Counted from the first letter of the stretch, positions 34,744 through 43,371 are shown. The stretch is DNA of 60,776 nucleotides from Lachnospiraceae bacterium NC2004 (GCA_000621905.1 JHXB01000014.1:1-60776), one strand, 5' to 3'. Notes: generated by a model from the letters alone, not told the origin. Translations and numbers: made by a program.

Positions 34744-37218
34744 ATGGCAGCTAAAACTACTACTACCAAAAGCGGCTTTGACAAGAAAGCTTTTAAAAAG
34801 GCCGTAACCGAAAATGTCAAGATTCAGTACAGAAGAACGCTTGACGAGGCTACACCAAAGCAGGTGTATCAGGCAGTTTCACTTGCGGTTAAAGACTACA
34901 TCATTGATCGCTGGATTGCTTCTCACAAGGAGTATGAGAAGAAGAACGCTAAGACAGTTTATTATCTCTCAATGGAGTTCCTTATGGGACGTGCACTCGG
35001 TAATAATATGATCAACTTGACATATTATAACGACATCAAAGAGGCTCTTGATGAGCTTGGATTTGACATTGATTTGATTGAGGATCAGGAGAGAGATGCA
35101 GCATTAGGTAACGGTGGCTTAGGTCGTCTTGCAGCTTGCTTCCTTGATTCACTTGCAACTTTAGGTTATCCTGCTTACGGATGCGGTATCAGATATCGCT
35201 ACGGTATGTTCAGACAGGAGATCAAAGATGGTTATCAGATTGAGAAGCCTGATGATTGGCTTAAGGATGGTAACCCATTTGAGATTCGTCGTGACGACTA
35301 TGCAGTTACCGTTAAGTTTGGCGGTAATGTATATGCAGAGCAGAATGCCAACGGCAAGATGGAATTTATTCAGAGAGATTATCAGGCAATCAAGGCTATC
35401 CCTTACGATATGCCGATTGTAGGATATGGCAACAATGTTGTTAATACACTTCGTATTTGGGATGCAGAGGCTTGCCAGACTTTCAACCTTGATTCATTTG
35501 ACAAGGGTGAATATCAGAGAGCGGTGGAGGAGCAGAATCTTGCTCGTACTATCTGTGAGGTGCTTTATCCTAATGATAACCACTATGCAGGTAAAGAGCT
35601 TCGCTTAAAGCAGCAGTATTTCTTCGTTTCTGCTTCTGTACAGAGAGCTATTCTTAAGTTCAAAGAGAACAATAAGGACATTCATGATCTTCCTAACAAG
35701 GTTGTATTCCAGCTTAATGATACACATCCAACTGTTGCTGTTGCAGAGTTGATGCGTATTCTTATGGATGAGGAAGGACTTCCTTGGGATGAGGCATGGG
35801 ATATCACATGCAAGACATGTGCATACACCAACCACACTATTATGGCAGAGGCACTTGAGAAATGGCCTATCGAGCTCTTCTCACGTCTTCTTCCTCGTAT
35901 CTACCAGATCGTAGAGGAGATCAACCGTCGTTTCATCAACGAGATTCAGGCTAAGTATCCTGGAGATCAGAACAAGGTTGCTAAGATGGCTATCGTTTAT
36001 GATGGTCAGGTTAAGATGGCTCACCTTGCAATTGCTGGTTCATTTGCAGTTAACGGTGTTGCTCAGCTTCATACAGACATCTTGAAGAAGAGAGAGCTTA
36101 AGGACTTCTATGAGTTATATCCTGAGAAGTTCAACAACAAGACCAACGGTATTACTCAGAGACGTTTCCTTCTTCATGGTAACCCAGAGCTTGCTGCTTG
36201 GGTAACTGAGAAGATTGGTGATGAGTGGATTACAGATCTTTCTAAGATGAAGAAGCTTAAGGTTTATGCCGATGATGCTAAGTATCAGCAGGAATTCATG
36301 CAGATTAAGTATAAGAACAAACTTCGTCTTGCTGAGTATATCAAGGAGCACAACGGAATTGAGGTTGATCCTCGTTCTATCTTCGATATTCAGGTTAAGA
36401 GACTTCATGAGTACAAGAGACAGCTTCTTAACATTTTACATGTAATGCATGTATATAATGAGCTTAAGGCTAATCCTAATATGGATTTCTATCCACATAC
36501 ATATATCTTCGGTGCTAAGGCAGCTGCCGGATACAGACGTGCTAAGCTTACCATCAAGCTCATCAACAATGTTGCTGATATAATCAACAACGACGAGTCT
36601 ATCGACGGCAAGATTAAGGTTGTATTTATCGAGGATTACAGAGTAAGTAACGCAGAGCTTCTTTTCGCTGCTGCTGATGTTTCAGAGCAGATTTCTACAG
36701 CTTCTAAGGAGGCTTCAGGAACAGGTAACATGAAGTTCATGCTTAACGGTGCTCTTACACTTGGTACTATGGACGGTGCTAACATCGAGATCGTTGAAGA
36801 GGTTGGCGAAGAGAACGCTATTATCTTCGGCTTGAGAGCTGATGAGGTTATGGCATATGAGCGCGACGGTGGTTACTATCCACGCGATATCTTCAACAAC
36901 AATCAGGCTGTTCGTAAGGTTCTTACTCAGCTTGTTGATGGTACTTATTCAGGTAGCGATACAGAGCTCTTTAGAGATATCTATGACTCATTGCTCAATC
37001 AGGATCAGTACTTCATCTTGAGAGACTTCGATTCATATTGCGAGGCTCAAAAGCGTGTTAATGCATGGTATGAGGATGAGGCAGCATGGGCTAAGTCAGC
37101 TCTTCTTAACACTGCTTGCAGTGGTAAGTTCACTTCTGACCGTACTATCGAAGAGTACGCTAAGGAGATTTGGAAGCTTTCTAAGGTTAAGGTTAAATTA
37201 CCTAAGGATGCTAACTAA
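34744..37218 (+). CDS. glgP: glycogen/starch/alpha-glucan phosphorylase
   Basis: An 824-residue GT35 enzyme that releases glucose-1-phosphate from glycogen or maltodextrin. The pyridoxal-phosphate lysine is in GTGNMKFMLNGALTLGTMDGA, split here as GTGNMKFML (about residue 660). The N-terminal YYLSMEFLMGRALGNN and NGGLGRLAACFLDSLATLGY stretches are conserved. I take ATG 34744 (product MAAKTTT...), since the upstream ATG at 34732 is only one base after AAGGAAGG; both are possible. Followed by a strong terminator. Works with MalQ. Confidence 0.96.
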   Translation: MAAKTTTTKSGFDKKAFKKAVTENVKIQYRRTLDEATPKQVYQAVSLAVKDYIIDRWIASHKEYEKKNAKTVYYLSMEFLMGRALGNNMINLTYYNDIKEALDELGFDIDLIEDQERDAALGNGGLGRLAACFLDSLATLGYPAYGCGIRYRYGMFRQEIKDGYQIEKPDDWLKDGNPFEIRRDDYAVTVKFGGNVYAEQNANGKMEFIQRDYQAIKAIPYDMPIVGYGNNVVNTLRIWDAEACQTFNLDSFDKGEYQRAVEEQNLARTICEVLYPNDNHYAGKELRLKQQYFFVSASVQRAILKFKENNKDIHDLPNKVVFQLNDTHPTVAVAELMRILMDEEGLPWDEAWDITCKTCAYTNHTIMAEALEKWPIELFSRLLPRIYQIVEEINRRFINEIQAKYPGDQNKVAKMAIVYDGQVKMAHLAIAGSFAVNGVAQLHTDILKKRELKDFYELYPEKFNNKTNGITQRRFLLHGNPELAAWVTEKIGDEWITDLSKMKKLKVYADDAKYQQEFMQIKYKNKLRLAEYIKEHNGIEVDPRSIFDIQVKRLHEYKRQLLNILHVMHVYNELKANPNMDFYPHTYIFGAKAAAGYRRAKLTIKLINNVADIINNDESIDGKIKVVFIEDYRVSNAELLFAAADVSEQISTASKEASGTGNMKFMLNGALTLGTMDGANIEIVEEVGEENAIIFGLRADEVMAYERDGGYYPRDIFNNNQAVRKVLTQLVDGTYSGSDTELFRDIYDSLLNQDQYFILRDFDSYCEAQKRVNAWYEDEAAWAKSALLNTACSGKFTSDRTIEEYAKEIWKLSKVKVKLPKDAN

Positions 37219-37234
37219 TTATATAGGATATTTT

Positions 37235-37265
37235 AAGGGTGCTAGTGATAGCACCCTTTTTTATT
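37235..37265 (+). terminator. glgP terminator
   Basis: GGGTGCTA and TAGCACCC pair around GTGA, followed by TTTTTTATTT. The same hairpin recurs at 40278. Confidence 0.93.
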
Positions 37266-37277
37266 TGGATTGCAACT

Positions 37278-37430
37278 AGCGACGAGCTCACCAACACAAA
37301 GCTACATCGGGCACGCTCCCGCTTCGGCAAAAACGTAGCGGTACTAAATTCGTGCTACGTTTCACTTGCACTCATTAAGTACCGACGTTTTTACAGAGCC
37401 CGATTTAAGCTTTTGTGTAGGTTCGCTCTG
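37278..37430. repeat. nested inverted-repeat element, possible MITE or structured RNA
   Basis: An outer imperfect inverted repeat of about 32 bases joins 37280-37311 (with AACACAAAGCT and ATCGGGC) to 37397-37430 (with GCCCGAT and AGCTTTTGTGT). Inside, AAAAACGTAGCGGTACT (37329-37345) pairs with AGTACCGACGTTTTT (37379-37393). A further ACGTAGC/GCTACGT pair lies in the middle. No coding frame is present. The whole fold is about 150 bases. Confidence 0.65.
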
Positions 37431-37454
37431 ATTATATATGTTATTTATTTCATT

Positions 37455-37667
37455 TTATGTGTTCTGTTTAGGATTAGGAGTTAACCCAAGAATATAATCT
37501 GTAGATACGCTGTATAGTCTGGAAAGTTTAATAAGAATATCGGTAGGGATGTCGCGTTGCCCTAATTCGTAGTTGCTGTAGACTTGTTGTGAACAATTAA
37601 GGTAGGAGGCAACTTCGATTTGTTTCATATCATGATCCTCTCGTAAGTCTCGGATTCTTTGATACAT
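37455..37667 (-). CDS. XRE-family HTH transcriptional regulator
   Basis: A 70-residue protein that is essentially one helix-turn-helix domain: QIEVASYLNCSQQVYSNYEL is the recognition region (about 19-38). ATG 37667 follows AGGAGG. Divergently transcribed from the secreted-protein gene at 37846, with a near-perfect dyad between the two. A decayed paralogue is found at 42924-43018. Confidence 0.92.
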   Translation of the reverse strand: MYQRIRDLREDHDMKQIEVASYLNCSQQVYSNYELGQRDIPTDILIKLSRLYSVSTDYILGLTPNPKQNT

Positions 37668-37726
37668 ATACTCTACCTCCTGATTGTTTTTTCAAATTGA
37701 ATGATAACAAACAAGGATTTGTATTG

Positions 37727-37755
37727 TTGACCTATACCGCAAAATGCAGTATAAT
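37727..37755 (+). promoter_or_regulatory. promoter with internal 21-base dyad operator
   Basis: TTGACC (37727-37732) and TATAAT (37750-37755) have a 17-base spacer. The dyad TATACCGCA-AAA-TGCAGTATA (37733-37753, one mismatch between arms) fills the spacer and overlaps the -10 box, a textbook repressor position for the adjacent XRE protein. Confidence 0.8.
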
Positions 37756-37845
37756 TTTATTAATTGCATGATTAAATTAATATAATCATGTTTGTTTTTA
37801 TTGTTTCACTTAATACTGTGGCATTTATACAAGGAGGTATGCTGT

Positions 37846-39375
37846 ATGAGGATAGGGAAAAAGACAATTGCATTTGCAATAGCTTTGGCTATGTCATTTG
37901 CAATAGGATTTAGTATTGCTAGTAAGACTGATGCCTATGCTGAAGGTTTTACTCCAACAGTTTCTTCAGACGGAAGCTTTAGAGCAACAGGCGCGAACAA
38001 GGAAGTTCAGGTCGGTGTTGTTACAGTCAATAAGAACGGCAAAGCTACTGTTAAAAAGTGGGACACATATGCGGTGGTACCTGCATCAGGAGAAGCACAT
38101 GGCTTCTTCGCTCTTACCCCCAAAAAGGACATGTACGTTGCGTTTAGAACTGTAGCCTCAGGTGACGGTGCATATACCTCACCGGTTATTTGGGAGATAC
38201 GTAAGAACCCTGCTAGGTATAAGGCATCTGTAGTTATTGACGCTGCAAATGATCTAGCTAAGCTTGTAGTTGAAGATGACGGAAACATTTATGATGGTTA
38301 TGTTAAAGTGAGTGCTAATAGAGGTGGTAGTAGTCCTGTTCGTATAGAAGGGGAACGTATCATAATTGATGAAGGCTTATATTCTACGGGTGCAACACTT
38401 CAGGTAACGCCTGAGGGAGGAGGCCTTTCTCAAACTAAATTATCAAAAGTTACGTATTTAGGTGAAGAGATTGCTATCGCAGGAGCTATTAAATCTGATG
38501 CTAAGAGTATTAATGTCAAGCTCAAGAAGAGAGCTAATGCTCCTAAAGCCTCAATTAGGTATGCTACGGGAACGGCTACGATTCGAAAGGATACCAGCTA
38601 TCGTATAATTGAACAGGAAGGCGTAAGTGACGCTGCATGGGGAGATTTTGTTGCTAACTCATCTAAGAAAGAAGTGGAGCTTGCCGGGGAGCGTGGTATT
38701 TTAGAAGTTATTAAACCAGCAACTAATACTTCTCTTGCTTCGAATATAGGTGTAGCGACTTACACTAAGAATGATTTAGATCCGTCGAAGGTGGAAGTTG
38801 TTTCTTCAGAGGGATTAGGAGTTAAGATTACTAATTATTCCGATACAGATATCGATTATCAGATTGGTACAAGTTTGAAAAAAGAATGGAAGAGGATTGC
38901 GAAAGGCGGACGTGCAAGTATTCCAGCCAAAAAGCTTAATATTTCTGCCGGTTCCAAAGTGTTTTGCCGTGCTGCAGCTATTGAGACGGAGTGTAAGATT
39001 CCTGGTGATGCCATTGAGTATGATTATCTCGGTTCAGGTAATGCATATTCGTATACTAGTAATTCGAATATTGATATAGGTATTGAATGTGTGCCGTGTA
39101 CGATGATATTTACTAATGCACCAGGTAATGGAGAGGTTTTTATCCGCTTTTGGAAGAAGATTAATGGAAATTGGCAGAATGCTGATGTAATGGGTTCCGT
39201 TAAACTGCTTAAAAATGGAGTCGTTGTTGATGAAAGTATTATATATAATGGGTATCATTGTTGTTTCACTTATTTAGGACCTGGAACTTACGATATAGAA
39301 GTGGATACAGTTGGTGGTGAGTATGAATCTCTAGCCAAGGACAAGCATATTTTAATTTTAGATAAAACATCGTAG
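37846..39375 (+). CDS. secreted protein of unknown function
   Basis: The start is ATG 37846 (AAGGAGG eight bases upstream), giving 509 residues; the frame back to 37792 lies in the leader. Residues 1-31 are a signal peptide ending near DAYAEG. The mature part is beta-rich with no cysteine-rich or catalytic motif that I recognise; Lys/Ser-rich strands such as KSDAKSINVKLKKRANAPKA suggest wall association. It has its own promoter with an operator for the divergent XRE regulator. No membrane anchor or sorting signal is visible at the C terminus. Confidence 0.8.
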   Translation: MRIGKKTIAFAIALAMSFAIGFSIASKTDAYAEGFTPTVSSDGSFRATGANKEVQVGVVTVNKNGKATVKKWDTYAVVPASGEAHGFFALTPKKDMYVAFRTVASGDGAYTSPVIWEIRKNPARYKASVVIDAANDLAKLVVEDDGNIYDGYVKVSANRGGSSPVRIEGERIIIDEGLYSTGATLQVTPEGGGLSQTKLSKVTYLGEEIAIAGAIKSDAKSINVKLKKRANAPKASIRYATGTATIRKDTSYRIIEQEGVSDAAWGDFVANSSKKEVELAGERGILEVIKPATNTSLASNIGVATYTKNDLDPSKVEVVSSEGLGVKITNYSDTDIDYQIGTSLKKEWKRIAKGGRASIPAKKLNISAGSKVFCRAAAIETECKIPGDAIEYDYLGSGNAYSYTSNSNIDIGIECVPCTMIFTNAPGNGEVFIRFWKKINGNWQNADVMGSVKLLKNGVVVDESIIYNGYHCCFTYLGPGTYDIEVDTVGGEYESLAKDKHILILDKTS

Positions 39376-39383
39376 TAGGCTAG

Positions 39384-39500
39384 GGGACGGTTCTCCTAAA
39401 AAGGCTAGGGGACGGTTCACCTGGTACATTCTCACATTAAAATCATAATTAGAATAATAACGCTCCAGTAGGGACTGTCACCACTGGAGCGTTTTGCATT
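39384..39500. repeat. GGGGACGGTTC repeats and terminator palindrome
   Basis: GGCTAGGGGACGGTTCTCCT and GGCTAGGGGACGGTTCACCT are tandem half-copies of the repeat motif seen at 1068 and 2264. At 39463-39496 a palindrome, CGCTCCAGT...ACTGGAGCG around GGGACTGTC, is followed by TTTTG and acts as terminator for the secreted-protein gene. Confidence 0.75.
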
Positions 39501-39593
39501 TCGGGATGTTTGTTCTCGTTGTGTAAAAAAAAGATGAAAAAAAAAGCATAATCTGTTAGAATGAAACTATCAATATCGAAGGGATATGATAGT

Positions 39594-40043
39594 TTGAAAG
39601 TATATTTAGATAATTGTTGTTTCAATCGGCCATACGATGATCAAACCTATTTAAGTATATCTATAGAAACACAAGCTAAACTTCATATTCAAGACATGAT
39701 ACGCAATGGGAGTTTGGAGTTGATTTCATCATATATACTTGATTTTAAAAATAGTGAAAACCCTTTTGCCATGCGCCGTAAAACGATAAGTGATTTTTTA
39801 GAATATAATACATCTATATATGTAAGCGATAATCTTAAAAGTGCTATAGAAAAGATGGCAGAGGACATCAAGAAAACAGGCATTAAGCATAAAGACGCAT
39901 GTCATGTTGCATGTGCTATTATGGCAAATGCAGATTATTTTATATCAACAGATTATAGATTACTAAAGTATAAAACAAGTGATATAAAAATGATGAATCC
40001 GGTAGAATTCATTAGAGAGTTGGAGGTGGAGAAAGATGGGTAA
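39594..40043 (+). CDS. PIN-domain ribonuclease toxin
   Basis: I place the start at TTG 39594, nine bases after GAAGGG, giving a product that begins MKVYLDNCCFNRPYDDQ as is usual for this PIN subfamily; the ATG at 39561 has no ribosome-binding site. About 149 residues. The acidic residues appear in VYLDNCCFN (first Asp), KDACHVACA and ADYFISTDYRLL. Likely a Mg-dependent RNase toxin. It overlaps the downstream partner by eight bases, so the toxin is encoded first, the reverse of the usual vapBC order. Confidence 0.8.
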   Translation: MKVYLDNCCFNRPYDDQTYLSISIETQAKLHIQDMIRNGSLELISSYILDFKNSENPFAMRRKTISDFLEYNTSIYVSDNLKSAIEKMAEDIKKTGIKHKDACHVACAIMANADYFISTDYRLLKYKTSDIKMMNPVEFIRELEVEKDG

Positions 40044-40272
40044 TTCAATAAATACAGTAGATATACTAAACAGTGGTATGCAATGTCTCACAGAGAAACT
40101 TGGAATCGTGGATGCTGAGCGTTTTATCTCAGTTATTATTAGAGAGCAGTTTGATTATACTAAGTGGCAACGTTCTCATTTTGATGGTATGTCTCCTGAA
40201 GCATTTAATGAGGCTGCAGCAGAGTACGCTAAGGAGCATCCTTATAAAGGAAATGCTAAAGTCGTGTTGTAG
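40036..40272 (+). CDS. partner of the PIN toxin, candidate antitoxin
   Basis: 78 residues. ATG 40036 lies within the end of the toxin gene with GGAGG upstream. No DNA-binding motif is evident; it has a short helical N-terminal part (TVDILNSGMQCLTEKLG) and a C-terminal acidic/Lys tail. Antitoxin role is inferred from the tight overlap with the toxin. Followed directly by a terminator. Confidence 0.7.
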   Translation: MGNSINTVDILNSGMQCLTEKLGIVDAERFISVIIREQFDYTKWQRSHFDGMSPEAFNEAAAEYAKEHPYKGNAKVVL

Positions 40273-40277
40273 TTAAT

Positions 40278-40308
40278 AGGGTGCTAGTGATAGCACCCTT
40301 TTTATTTT
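40278..40308 (+). terminator. terminator of the PIN pair
   Basis: Same hairpin as at 37235: GGGTGCTA-GTGA-TAGCACCC then TTTTTATTTTT. Confidence 0.93.
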
Positions 40309-40309
40309 T

Positions 40310-40362
40310 GCTAAGTACTCAATGGGGACAGTCCCTATTGAGTACCCCACTGCTCGGTTAGC
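40310..40362. repeat. single palindrome of the GGGGACAG family
   Basis: GCTAAGTACTCAATGGGGAC pairs with GTCCCTATTGAGTAC, and CGGTTAGC closes the unit. It lies at the 3' end of the LysR gene. Confidence 0.85.
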
Positions 40363-40370
40363 AATTTAAT

Positions 40371-41228
40371 TCACAAGTACTGCGTTATCAGATCATCAAG
40401 CATTTTTCTCTTGTCCTTTCGGTACACCATGTAACTGTTGATTACGGGAGTCTTAAAATCAATAAGTTTCACTTCTCTTAGTATTCCTTCTTTAATATGC
40501 GTTTCAGCCATGTCCTCAGGGAGAAATGTGTAATTGTCATGGTTAATTAGATAAGGAACTATCTTCATACAGTCGTCAATGACAAATTCAAACTGATGAT
40601 ATTTTGGAAATAAGTTTTTGATGTATTCCCCGACATCATGAAGGGCGAAATTACACATCAGATATTTCTCGTTAATCAAATCCTGATGTTTAATTCCTTT
40701 TTTATATTTCTTATTTTTGACATCTGTTACAAGAACAAGCCGCTCCTGCTTATATACCTCACAAGAGTAATTGGCTTTCTTTAGAGGGAGGTACGTGAAT
40801 ACCAGATCAAGAAGATTGCCTTGAACCTGCTCTAAAAGGTTGTTGGACAATCCTATAGATATCCTTAATGAGTCCGTTGGATGTTCTTCTCTGTATTTCA
40901 ATATGGACGGCGTCAAATGACCTTCGTATATAGAATCCGCACTTCCGATTCTTATGTGTCTGTCAAAATGTCGTATAGAAGCAATGTGAGAAAGAGATTC
41001 CTCGGTAAGCTCAACCACCTGCTCGGCGTATGTTTTAAACTGCTCCCCTTCAATAGTGAGCTTAACACTTCTGTTTGTTCTTTCAAATAAAGAGAGCTGA
41101 AGCTCTTTTTCAAGTTCCTTTATCCTCTTGGTTATTGTCGATTGCGCGACAAACATTTGCCCCGCTGTTTTGGTGTAGCTTTTGGTTGAAGCTAATATTA
41201 AAAATGTCTGCAATGTTTCGATATCCAT
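40371..41228 (-). CDS. LysR-family transcriptional regulator
   Basis: 285 residues. The N-terminal winged helix-turn-helix (1-60) includes SYTKTAGQMFVAQSTITKRI; the effector-binding domain spans about 90-285. Divergent from the Re-citrate synthase gene with a 145-base gap, the classic arrangement for a LysR regulator of its neighbour. The effector could be an intermediate of glutamate/citrate metabolism (inference). Confidence 0.92.
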   Translation of the reverse strand: MDIETLQTFLILASTKSYTKTAGQMFVAQSTITKRIKELEKELQLSLFERTNRSVKLTIEGEQFKTYAEQVVELTEESLSHIASIRHFDRHIRIGSADSIYEGHLTPSILKYREEHPTDSLRISIGLSNNLLEQVQGNLLDLVFTYLPLKKANYSCEVYKQERLVLVTDVKNKKYKKGIKHQDLINEKYLMCNFALHDVGEYIKNLFPKYHQFEFVIDDCMKIVPYLINHDNYTFLPEDMAETHIKEGILREVKLIDFKTPVINSYMVYRKDKRKMLDDLITQYL

Positions 41229-41250
41229 ATCATATACCTCTCTGAAAATA

Positions 41251-41343
41251 TGCTATATTAGTGGCTTATTGACCGCTATTCCAATATAGAATAAATGCTA
41301 TTATAATAATTCATTTTACACATAATATCATGCGTGATAGAAT
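41251..41343 (+). promoter_or_regulatory. divergent control region of LysR/citrate synthase
   Basis: TTTACA (41315-41320) and TAGAAT (41338-41343) with a 17-base spacer form the promoter of the citrate synthase gene. Upstream, CTATATTAG and CCAATATAG lie about 20 bases apart as a dyad (near 41252-41289), a candidate LysR binding site. Confidence 0.6.
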
Positions 41344-41373
41344 TTGTCTATACGAAAAAAAGGAGGTATGATG

Positions 41374-42747
41374 ATGAACAATATAGCTTTGAGCAAGAAA
41401 ACATTCAAATTGGAGCAGGATCCTTATATTTACGAACTGCATGATATTGAGCAGCCAGAATTGTTCCGCGATATGTTTCCGTATGTGGAGACGCCCAAGA
41501 TTGCATTTAACTACCGCAAGGTTCCTGAGAACATGCCGGAGGATATATTCATAACTGATACCTCTTTCCGTGACGGACAGCAGTCTCGAACCCCTTACAC
41601 TACCGAGCAGATGGTCCACATTTACAAGCTTCTTCATAAGCTTGGCGGACGAAAGGGAATGATTCGTCAGACTGAGTTTTTCGCTTATTCTAAAAAGGAC
41701 AGAGATGCGCTTGTCAAATGTATGGAGCTCGGATATAAGTTCCCTGAGATAACAACCTGGATTCGTGCTAACAAGAAAGATTTTGAATTGGTAAAGTCTA
41801 TTGGAGTTAAAGAGACCGGTATCTTGGTTAGTTGCTCTGACTATCACATTTTCCATAAGATGGGATTGACCAGAAGACAGGCACTTGATAAATATCTTGG
41901 AATTGTTTCTGATTGTATCGAGGCGGGGCTTCGTCCGAGATGTCACTTTGAGGATATTACGAGAGCTGATTTTTACGGCTTCGTTGTTCCATTTGCAAAT
42001 GAATTAATGAAGTTGTCAAATGATAGCGGTGTGCCGATTAAGATTCGTGCCTGCGACACTATGGGCTACGGTGTTCCGTATCCCGGAGTTGCGTTGCCTA
42101 GAAGCGTTTCCGGAATTATCTACGGTCTTCAGCATTATTCTGATGTGCCTTCGGAAATGATAGAGTGGCATGGTCACAACGATTTTTATAAGGGTGTTGT
42201 AAATGCTACGACCGCGTGGATGTACGGTGCGAGTGCGGTTAACTGTTCGCTTCTCGGAATCGGAGAGAGGACAGGAAATGTGCCGCTTGAAGCAATGGTA
42301 TTTGAGTATGCTTCGCTTAGGGGACATCTTAATGGAATGAATCCTGAGGTGATTACTGAGATTGCAGAATATATTCAGCACGAAACCAATTATAATATTC
42401 CACCTATGACGCCATTTGTTGGAGCTAATTTTAATCTTACAAGGGCAGGAATACACGCTGATGGAATGATGAAGAATCCTGAGATTTATAACATTTTCGA
42501 TACGGCTACTATTCTTAATCGTCCGCCTAAGGTTTCGGTTAATTCGACGAGCGGTATTGCGGGAGTTGCTTTCTGGGTAAATGAAAAGAGAAAGATGAAT
42601 CGTGAAGAACCGCTTGATAAGAGGCATCCGATTATTCAATATATCTATGATTGGGTGACTGCGGAGTATGATGCAGGAAGAATAACTATGATTAGTGATG
42701 ATGAATTGAATGCTAAATATGAGGAAGCTGTAAGTGAAATTAGCTAA
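41374..42747 (+). CDS. Re-type citrate synthase (HMGL-like family)
   Basis: Three ATG codons follow AAAGGAGG; I take the third (41374), which has the best spacing, giving 457 residues. The protein belongs to the DRE-TIM (HMG-CoA lyase/isopropylmalate synthase) superfamily: the metal/substrate motif is ITDTSFRDGQQS (about 57-68) and the second metal site is EWHGHND. The overall pattern, with YELHDIEQPELFRDMFPYVE at the N terminus and IRQTEFFAYS, matches the Re-citrate synthase group of Clostridia rather than LeuA. It would condense acetyl-CoA and oxaloacetate for glutamate synthesis in an organism lacking ordinary citrate synthase. Substrate assignment is by family resemblance. Confidence 0.82.
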   Translation: MNNIALSKKTFKLEQDPYIYELHDIEQPELFRDMFPYVETPKIAFNYRKVPENMPEDIFITDTSFRDGQQSRTPYTTEQMVHIYKLLHKLGGRKGMIRQTEFFAYSKKDRDALVKCMELGYKFPEITTWIRANKKDFELVKSIGVKETGILVSCSDYHIFHKMGLTRRQALDKYLGIVSDCIEAGLRPRCHFEDITRADFYGFVVPFANELMKLSNDSGVPIKIRACDTMGYGVPYPGVALPRSVSGIIYGLQHYSDVPSEMIEWHGHNDFYKGVVNATTAWMYGASAVNCSLLGIGERTGNVPLEAMVFEYASLRGHLNGMNPEVITEIAEYIQHETNYNIPPMTPFVGANFNLTRAGIHADGMMKNPEIYNIFDTATILNRPPKVSVNSTSGIAGVAFWVNEKRKMNREEPLDKRHPIIQYIYDWVTAEYDAGRITMISDDELNAKYEEAVSEIS

Positions 42748-42748
42748 G

Positions 42749-42902
42749 TGAACCACGGGGACAGACCCTGTTAACCAGTATAAAATAGTAGAACAGTGGG
42801 GACATCCCCACTGTTCTTTATTGTAAGCAGGAGAGACTGTCCCCTTAAATTTGTCATTCTGAGCGAAGCGAAGAATCTTTGACCTTCGAAGAAGGTCAAT
42901 CA
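42749..42902. repeat. composite of two dispersed repeat families
   Basis: CTAAGTGAACCACGGGGACA, then GAACAGTGGGGACATCCCC with a palindromic partner, then GAGACTGTCCCC are degenerate members of the GGGGACAG family. From 42857, GTCATTCTGAGCGAAGCGAA and GACCTTCGAAGAAGGTC belong to the second family (see 12222 and 18020). This marks the border between ordinary chromosome and the accessory island. Confidence 0.75.
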
Positions 42903-42923
42903 CAAAAGAAGATACAATAATAA

Positions 42924-43018
42924 TTATTTCTTGTTAGATGGTGTAGAATCATTGGTTAAACCGGCGATATAATCTAAAGATACGTCATAGAATTTCGCAA
43001 TAGTAATAGCGAGTTCGC
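42924..43018 (-). pseudogene. C-terminal remnant of an XRE regulator
   Basis: Read on the minus strand, 43018-42924 encodes ELAITIAKFYDVSLDYIAGL followed by a short tail and stop. It aligns with LIKLSRLYSVSTDYILGL of the XRE protein at 37455. The rest of the domain is missing; the frame is cut where a GGGACAGACC repeat begins. Confidence 0.8.
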
Positions 43019-43068
43019 AAACCACAGGGACAGACCTTGTTTTATTAATTTATTTAATATACACTGAA

Positions 43069-43106
43069 TTTGGAGAGATGTTGCCGAAATCATATGCTAT
43101 AATAGC
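43069..43106 (+). promoter_or_regulatory. promoter cassette copy 1 (extended -10)
   Basis: TTTGGAGAGATGTTGCCGAA leads to TGCTATAAT (TATAAT 43098-43103), an extended -10 box. Two close relatives are at 52306 and 57880. Confidence 0.6.
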
Positions 43107-43352
43107 TGTAACGAAGAATAATGGCAAACCACGGAGACAGACCCATCATATTTTATCGTGATTTTTAAGTAAAGGGGAGAATTGATATGTTTGATTTAGA
43201 TTTAAGGGATTTAGAACATAATAATTTAATTCATATTATATATGTATTTTGAAAAACGATGCGACGATGAAATATGCAGGCTTTTCAGCAACTTTAAGAG
43301 AACGTATTGCTAGAGAAGATGCCATTGCTACAATTCCATATCCTGAATTTTA
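43107..43352 (+). pseudogene. remnants: 21-residue ORF and a protein tail ending IPYPEF
   Basis: After AAGGGGAG, ATG 43186 opens a 21-residue frame (MFDLDLRDLEHNN...) that stops at 43251. Then 43269-43352 encodes MKYAGFSATLRERIAREDAI and stops after ATIPYPEF, directly before the ribosome-binding site of the next gene. The latter looks like the severed C-terminal end of a larger protein. A copy of its last bases is found at 50132. Confidence 0.5.
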
Positions 43353-43371
43353 ATAGGAGGAATTTTTTTAA

